A stretch of 15,193 nucleotides of DNA from DAISIL01 sp036822015 (GTDB lineage Bacteria > Bacteroidota > Bacteroidia > Cytophagales > Bernardetiaceae). A model generated the notes under the pieces. That model made no database searches and had not been told where the DNA came from. It saw nothing but the letters and a program-made list of their open reading frames with translations. Where the stretch lies: contig DAISIL010000068.1 of assembly GCA_036822015.1 (NCBI GenBank), positions 1 to 15,193 on the forward strand, written 5' to 3'. Below, piece by piece: positions 11,830 through 15,193 of the stretch (its first letter is position 1; each line of letters begins with the position of its first letter). Both the position numbers and the translations under genes were made by a program.

Positions 11830-13638
11830 ATGATACGAAATTTCAACTTTTTTTTTTCGCCGCTTATTGGGTTGATCCTCCTCAGCCTGACGGGCTGTAA
11901 TTCCAATTCATCCCCCGAAGGCGATGCCAACGGCTCTACGGGTAACGCCTTACGGCCCGCCAACGGCGACCGCTATTACGGCGGCACGTTCCGGCTCAAC
12001 GAAACGGAATTTATTCGTAGTCTTTTCCCGCACAACATCGTTGATGTCTATTCGTACCGCGTAGCCAGCCAAATTTACGAGGGCTTGTACAAACTCAACC
12101 AGGAGACCCTACAACCCGAGATGAACCTGGCCCAGGAGACCGACCTGGATTCGACCCGCACCGTCTATACGATTCGCCTCAAAAAAGGGGTCTTCTTTCA
12201 GGACGATGCCTGTTTTCCGGATGGCAAAGGCCGCCAACTCAAAGCGCAGGATGTCGTTTTTAGCTTCACCCGCCTTTGCACCCAATCAGGGCTAGATAAT
12301 CAAGGTTTTCATGTCGTGGATGGGATCATCAAAGGGGCCCGCGCCCACTATGAAGCCTCCACCGGCGGACAAGTGCCTGGTTTTGCCCTTGAAGGCGTAA
12401 AAGCCCTCGACGACTACACCGTCGCCATCACCCTCGAAAAGCCCAACTCACTATTTAAGTACATCCTGGCTCGCCCCGAACTCTACATTTTCCCCGAAGA
12501 AGCCCACCAAAAATACGGTCTCAAGATGGCCGAGCATCCCGTCGGGACGGGGCCCTTTGCCCTCTATGCCTTTGAGCAAGATATTTCGATCATCCTCAAA
12601 CGCCACCCCAACTACCACGGCACGGATCGTTTCGGCAACCAACTGCCGTTCCTGGATGCGATTGACATTAAGTTCATTGGCGAGAAAAAAACCGAACTCT
12701 ACGAGTTTCAGAAAGGCAACTTAGAGATGATCTATCGCTTGCCCACCGATCATATCATCGAAATTCTGGATATGACGGACAGCGAAAAGTTCCAGTTTCA
12801 GCGTGAACCCGAGATGCAGACCCAGATTATGGTCTTGATGAACCAGGGTAAGGTTTTTGAAAACAAAGACCTTCGCAAAGCCTTTTCTTTCGCCCTGGAT
12901 CGCACCAAAATTTTGGACGACGTATTGAATGGAGAAGGTGATTCGCCTGGCTTTTATGGGCTTACGCCACCGCTCTTCAAAAATCTCAACAAGGAAGTTC
13001 CCTATCCCATCGACCAGATTCCCGGGTATCGCCGCAACGTCGATTCGGCCCGCTACTACCTGGCCAAGGCTGGCTATCCCAACGGTGAGGGATTCCCCGA
13101 GGTCATCCTGGATCTCAACGCCGATGGTAACCGCCACACCATCGTTGCTCTCGAAGTCCAGAAACAGCTTTCGGAGGTACTCAACATTTCGATCAAGCCG
13201 CGCTTGCAACCCCATAGCCAGATCACGAACAAGAGTATGCTGGGGCAGTTTGATATGATTCGGCTTTCGTGGGGTGCTGATTTCCCGCATCCCGAATCGT
13301 TCTTGAAGTTCTTTTATAGCAAGGAGTTGCCCGATTCGGCGGGACAGAGTTCATTCCCGAACCTCTCGCGTTATGCCAGCCCGGAGTTTGATCGCCTGTA
13401 TGAAGCTGCCCTTTCGGCGGCCACAGATGAGGAGGCGTATCAGTACTTCTTGCAAGCCGAGCAGGTGGCCATGCGCGATGCGCCTATCCTTGTGCTTTGG
13501 TACGATGAAGCCTTCCGACTGCTACAGCCCTACGTCAAGAACTTCCCCAACAACGCCATGCAATACCGCGACTTCTCGGCGGTCTATCTGACCCCGCGCC
13601 TCAAAAGTGCCGACAACAACAAGGTAGCCCTCCGCTAA
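11830..13638 (+). CDS. Peptide/oligopeptide ABC transporter substrate-binding lipoprotein (SBP family 5)
   Basis: A 602-residue extracytoplasmic solute-binding protein of the DppA/OppA family (SBP_bac_5). The signal peptide ends in lipobox SLTGC with C23 as the lipidated residue, followed by a Ser/Asn/Gly-rich linker to about residue 45. Domain landmarks are SYRVASQIYEGLYKLN, TYTIRLKKGV-like YTIRLKKGVFFQDD, LKAQDVVFSFTRLC, EHPVGTGPFALYAF, RHPNYHG, DLRKAFSFALDRTKI and a C-terminal FPNLSRYASPEFDRLYEAAL. The family binds peptides, nickel or other small solutes and hands them to a permease. No permease or ATPase gene is next to it here, so it is an orphan in this window and the ligand is unknown. 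I chose ATG 11830 because it starts directly at the signal peptide. Upstream codons would overlap xth. Confidence 0.92.
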   Translation: MIRNFNFFFSPLIGLILLSLTGCNSNSSPEGDANGSTGNALRPANGDRYYGGTFRLNETEFIRSLFPHNIVDVYSYRVASQIYEGLYKLNQETLQPEMNLAQETDLDSTRTVYTIRLKKGVFFQDDACFPDGKGRQLKAQDVVFSFTRLCTQSGLDNQGFHVVDGIIKGARAHYEASTGGQVPGFALEGVKALDDYTVAITLEKPNSLFKYILARPELYIFPEEAHQKYGLKMAEHPVGTGPFALYAFEQDISIILKRHPNYHGTDRFGNQLPFLDAIDIKFIGEKKTELYEFQKGNLEMIYRLPTDHIIEILDMTDSEKFQFQREPEMQTQIMVLMNQGKVFENKDLRKAFSFALDRTKILDDVLNGEGDSPGFYGLTPPLFKNLNKEVPYPIDQIPGYRRNVDSARYYLAKAGYPNGEGFPEVILDLNADGNRHTIVALEVQKQLSEVLNISIKPRLQPHSQITNKSMLGQFDMIRLSWGADFPHPESFLKFFYSKELPDSAGQSSFPNLSRYASPEFDRLYEAALSAATDEEAYQYFLQAEQVAMRDAPILVLWYDEAFRLLQPYVKNFPNNAMQYRDFSAVYLTPRLKSADNNKVALR

Positions 13639-13648
13639 GCCTAATCTC

Positions 13649-13679
13649 ACCTGCCCGCCCAATCCTTTGGCGGGCAGGT
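13649..13679 (+). terminator. Strong GC hairpin after the substrate-binding protein gene
   Basis: There is a perfect 11-bp inverted repeat, ACCTGCCCGCC (13649-13659) and GGCGGGCAGGT (13669-13679), with a 9-nt loop, starting 10 nt after the stop codon. No T run follows on the plus strand (the next bases are ATCCAACAAAAACG), so it is not a textbook intrinsic terminator. It may stop transcription imperfectly or protect the 3' end of the mRNA. Confidence 0.5.
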
Positions 13680-13736
13680 ATCCAACAAAAACGCGATCCT
13701 GGCGTTGTTCTGAAAAAGTTTTTACCCGCTCTATCT

Positions 13737-14969
13737 ATGTACGGCATCAAAAATTATATTGACCGAGGAACAAAGTTTATCAATAACCAACTGTTTCCAG
13801 GCAACAAAAAACTCTCAACCTTGATGATCTATGCCACCGACTCCTGCGATTCGGGGTGCAAGCACTGTTTGATTTGGGCCAAACGCCCGATCAAATATTT
13901 GAGCCTGGAAAAGATCATCGAGATCATGCAAAGCAAGGCCGTTACGCCCAGTACGACCGTCGGGCTGGAGGGCGGTGAGTTCTTGTTGCATCCACAGGCT
14001 TTGGAGATCATGGAGTGGTTTTCGATCCATCACCCCAACTTCGATTTGCTCTCCAACTGCCTCAAACCCCGTAACCTCATTGAGGCCGTCAAGAAATATC
14101 CCCCCAAGCGGCTCTACTTGTCTTTGGATGGCACAAAGGAAACTTACAAGTACATGCGCGGTAAGGATGGCTATGATAAAGTCCTGCAAGTCATTGAGGC
14201 ACTGAAAGATGTTGTTCCGATCTCGGCCATGTTTACCCTCTCGCCCTACAACGACTTCTCCGATATGCAACACGTAGCAGAGGTCTGCCAGCGATACGGA
14301 ATTGATATGCGGATTGGAGTCTATAACGACATCGCTTTCTTCGATACGGTGGAGAAAGCCCACGAGACTGACATCGGTGCCGAGAAAAAGGAAGAACTCC
14401 TCCGCTACTCCGACGTAAAGAACCTCAAAGAAGCGGGACTGGTTGAAAAAAATCTAGCCCTCAAAGCCGCCGAAAAAACAGACATCCAGATAGCCAAGCA
14501 CGACGAAAATAAGGTACTCACTTCGGCTACATTCAAGGAAGGTATTCCGCCTATCGTCAAAGCCTTTGCCGAAAATTACGACTTCCTGGTACTCTACGAT
14601 CAGTGGCGCAAGAAGAAACTCAAGCTCAAATGTTTTAGTATTTTGGACAGCTTGATCGTCTTGCCTAACGGCGATGTGCCTATCTGCCAAAACCTTGACC
14701 TCAAGCTCGGCAACCTACACGAGAACTCCCTCGACGAAATCTTCAACGGAAAAGCCAGCCAGGATACCCAAAAGGAATACGTCCACAACTGCAACCAATG
14801 CTGGATCAACTTCCACCGCAAATACGATGTGGTCATGTACCGTACCTTCGAGAAGTTCTTTGGGCGCGGCGTAACCCGCAAACTCTTTGGCTACTACCAG
14901 TGGGAGGAAACCAATACCGACAGCTACAAAAGCTACATGCAACAGATGGAGACCCGCTATGGGCAATAA
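13737..14969 (+). CDS. Radical SAM protein with Twitch/SPASM-like C-terminal iron-sulfur site
   Basis: A 410-residue radical SAM enzyme. C37-x3-C41-x2-C44 (in TDSCDSGCKHC) binds the catalytic [4Fe-4S] cluster, and GLEGGEF (76-82) holds the GGE motif for the SAM amino group. LYLSLDGTKETYKYMRG (about 126-142) is the usual strand and helix of the core barrel. After a helical stretch (about 205-295) come C299-x12-G-x4-C317, followed by LGNLHENSLDEIFNG and C352-x2-C355. This is the CX9-15GX4C start of a SPASM/Twitch domain with only four Cys in total, enough for one auxiliary [4Fe-4S] cluster. Relatives modify peptides, sugars or cofactors by radical chemistry; the substrate here is unknown. No small precursor-like gene lies within the window beside it. 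It stands alone between two hairpins, so it is probably monocistronic. Confidence 0.88.
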   Translation: MYGIKNYIDRGTKFINNQLFPGNKKLSTLMIYATDSCDSGCKHCLIWAKRPIKYLSLEKIIEIMQSKAVTPSTTVGLEGGEFLLHPQALEIMEWFSIHHPNFDLLSNCLKPRNLIEAVKKYPPKRLYLSLDGTKETYKYMRGKDGYDKVLQVIEALKDVVPISAMFTLSPYNDFSDMQHVAEVCQRYGIDMRIGVYNDIAFFDTVEKAHETDIGAEKKEELLRYSDVKNLKEAGLVEKNLALKAAEKTDIQIAKHDENKVLTSATFKEGIPPIVKAFAENYDFLVLYDQWRKKKLKLKCFSILDSLIVLPNGDVPICQNLDLKLGNLHENSLDEIFNGKASQDTQKEYVHNCNQCWINFHRKYDVVMYRTFEKFFGRGVTRKLFGYYQWEETNTDSYKSYMQQMETRYGQ

Positions 14970-15008
14970 AAATCTACCCCTGCCGCTTGGAAGCCACAGG
15001 GGTAGATT
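14965..15008. terminator. Terminator between the convergent radical SAM and phaC genes
   Basis: There is a perfect 12-bp inverted repeat, AATCTACCCCTG (14971-14982) and CAGGGGTAGATT (14997-15008), with a small inner GCT/AGC stem. On the minus strand the hairpin runs into ATTTTTATT (14973-14965), so it is a proper intrinsic terminator for phaC, whose stop lies 24 nt upstream. On the plus strand it starts one base after the radical SAM stop codon but is followed by GGGTTTG, a poor T tract, so it is probably weaker in that direction. Confidence 0.8.
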
Positions 15009-15032
15009 GGGTTTGAAGTATGGTAGGTGCTG

Positions 15033-15193
15033 TTATTTGTCTCGCTCCGTGAGCCATTTGGCTACGGCAGGGGCAAGCATCTTCTGGGAGCGGCTGCCCA
15101 CATATACGCCGATATGCCCGCCGGGGAACTCAAAAAGCTCTTTGTCTTTGGAGGATACCATGTCATTGATGGGCTTGGAGGCCGAAGGGGGTA
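15033..15193 (-). CDS. phaC: Class III-like PHA synthase PhaC (C-terminal end only)
   Basis: The frame enters at the right edge and ends at TAA 15035-15033, giving the last 53 residues. It reads PPSASKPINDMVSSKDKELF, then EFPGGHIGVYVGSRSQKM and ends AVAKWLTERDK. The FPGGHIG motif contains the catalytic His of the Cys-Asp-His triad of poly(R)-hydroxyalkanoate synthases. The spacing to the C-terminus and the closing WL-basic tail fit the short class III (PhaC of PhaEC) type. The enzyme polymerises hydroxyacyl-CoA at the surface of storage granules in the cytoplasm. Other alpha/beta hydrolases could share such a tail, but the GGHIG block and its flanks favour PhaC. Most of the gene, including the catalytic Cys, lies outside the window. 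Confidence 0.78.
   Translation of the reverse strand, partial: PPSASKPINDMVSSKDKELFEFPGGHIGVYVGSRSQKMLAPAVAKWLTERDK

Noticed and set aside
12721..13290. A 189-codon minus-strand frame inside the substrate-binding protein gene
   Set aside because: It is antisense to a well conserved SBP domain and shows no motif of its own.
13639..13736. Possible small RiPP precursor gene ahead of the radical SAM gene
   Set aside because: Only 98 bp are available, mostly occupied by a hairpin. I see no credible small coding frame with a start.
13815..14363. A 182-codon minus-strand frame inside the radical SAM gene
   Set aside because: It covers the antisense of the CX3CX2C core; the real gene is on the plus strand.
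1..15193. Mobile elements, CRISPR arrays, tRNA or rRNA genes, defence genes
   Set aside because: I saw no transposase or integrase motifs, regularly spaced direct repeats, cloverleaf-like sequences or rRNA segments. The DNA is almost fully taken up by ordinary genes.

Overview
The window looks like chromosomal DNA of a member of the Bacteroidota. The evidence is a secreted protein with a type IX secretion (T9SS) C-terminal sorting module, promoter-like -7 boxes of the form TANNTTTG, starts without clear Shine-Dalgarno sequences, and several families typical of that phylum (DUF2911 lipoprotein, DUF1415, a ~110-residue conserved orphan). G+C is moderate, a little over half by eye, which would fit an environmental lineage such as Saprospiria. 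That placement is inference; no rRNA or other phylogenetic marker is present.

Layout. (1) 1-1865, minus strand: the 5' part of a DUF1415 gene (cut by the window edge), behind a polyprenol-phosphate mannosyltransferase-like GT2 gene with a strong Bacteroidota-type promoter, then a terminator and a two-TM membrane protein gene. (2) 1974-3143, plus strand: ribonuclease D, whose 3' end overlaps by 14 bp the convergent minus-strand pair DUF368 transporter -> exported VWA-like protein (3130-5226). (3) 5294-7969, plus strand: a large membrane-anchored protein with a DUF3352-like N-terminal part and a C-terminal beta-propeller-like part, overlapping tail to tail by 4 bp with a DUF2911 lipoprotein gene. 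(4) 7966-9242, minus strand: KdsC-type phosphatase, a hairpin, then the DUF2911 lipoprotein. (5) 9314-13638, plus strand: a tightly packed run of a T9SS-exported beta-solenoid-like protein, a 111-residue conserved orphan, exonuclease III and an oligopeptide-type substrate-binding lipoprotein. (6) 13737-14969, plus strand: a stand-alone radical SAM protein with a Twitch-like second iron-sulfur site. (7) 15033-15193, minus strand: the C-terminal end of a class III-like PHA synthase, separated from the radical SAM gene by a strong hairpin.

Functionally this is mostly housekeeping and cell-envelope DNA. It covers polyprenyl-phosphate-dependent sugar transfer and lipid-carrier recycling (GT2, DUF368), LPS Kdo synthesis (KdsC), exported or lipid-anchored proteins (VWA, DUF2911, T9SS cargo, SBP), RNA and DNA exonucleases (RNase D, ExoIII) and carbon storage (PhaC). 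I see no mobile element, tRNA, rRNA, CRISPR array, defence island or prophage. The least explained items are the propeller protein whose only two cysteines lie in its last 14 residues, the solitary radical SAM enzyme, the VWA/DUF368 pair and the 111-residue orphan beside exonuclease III. Every stretch between genes is shorter than about 125 bp.
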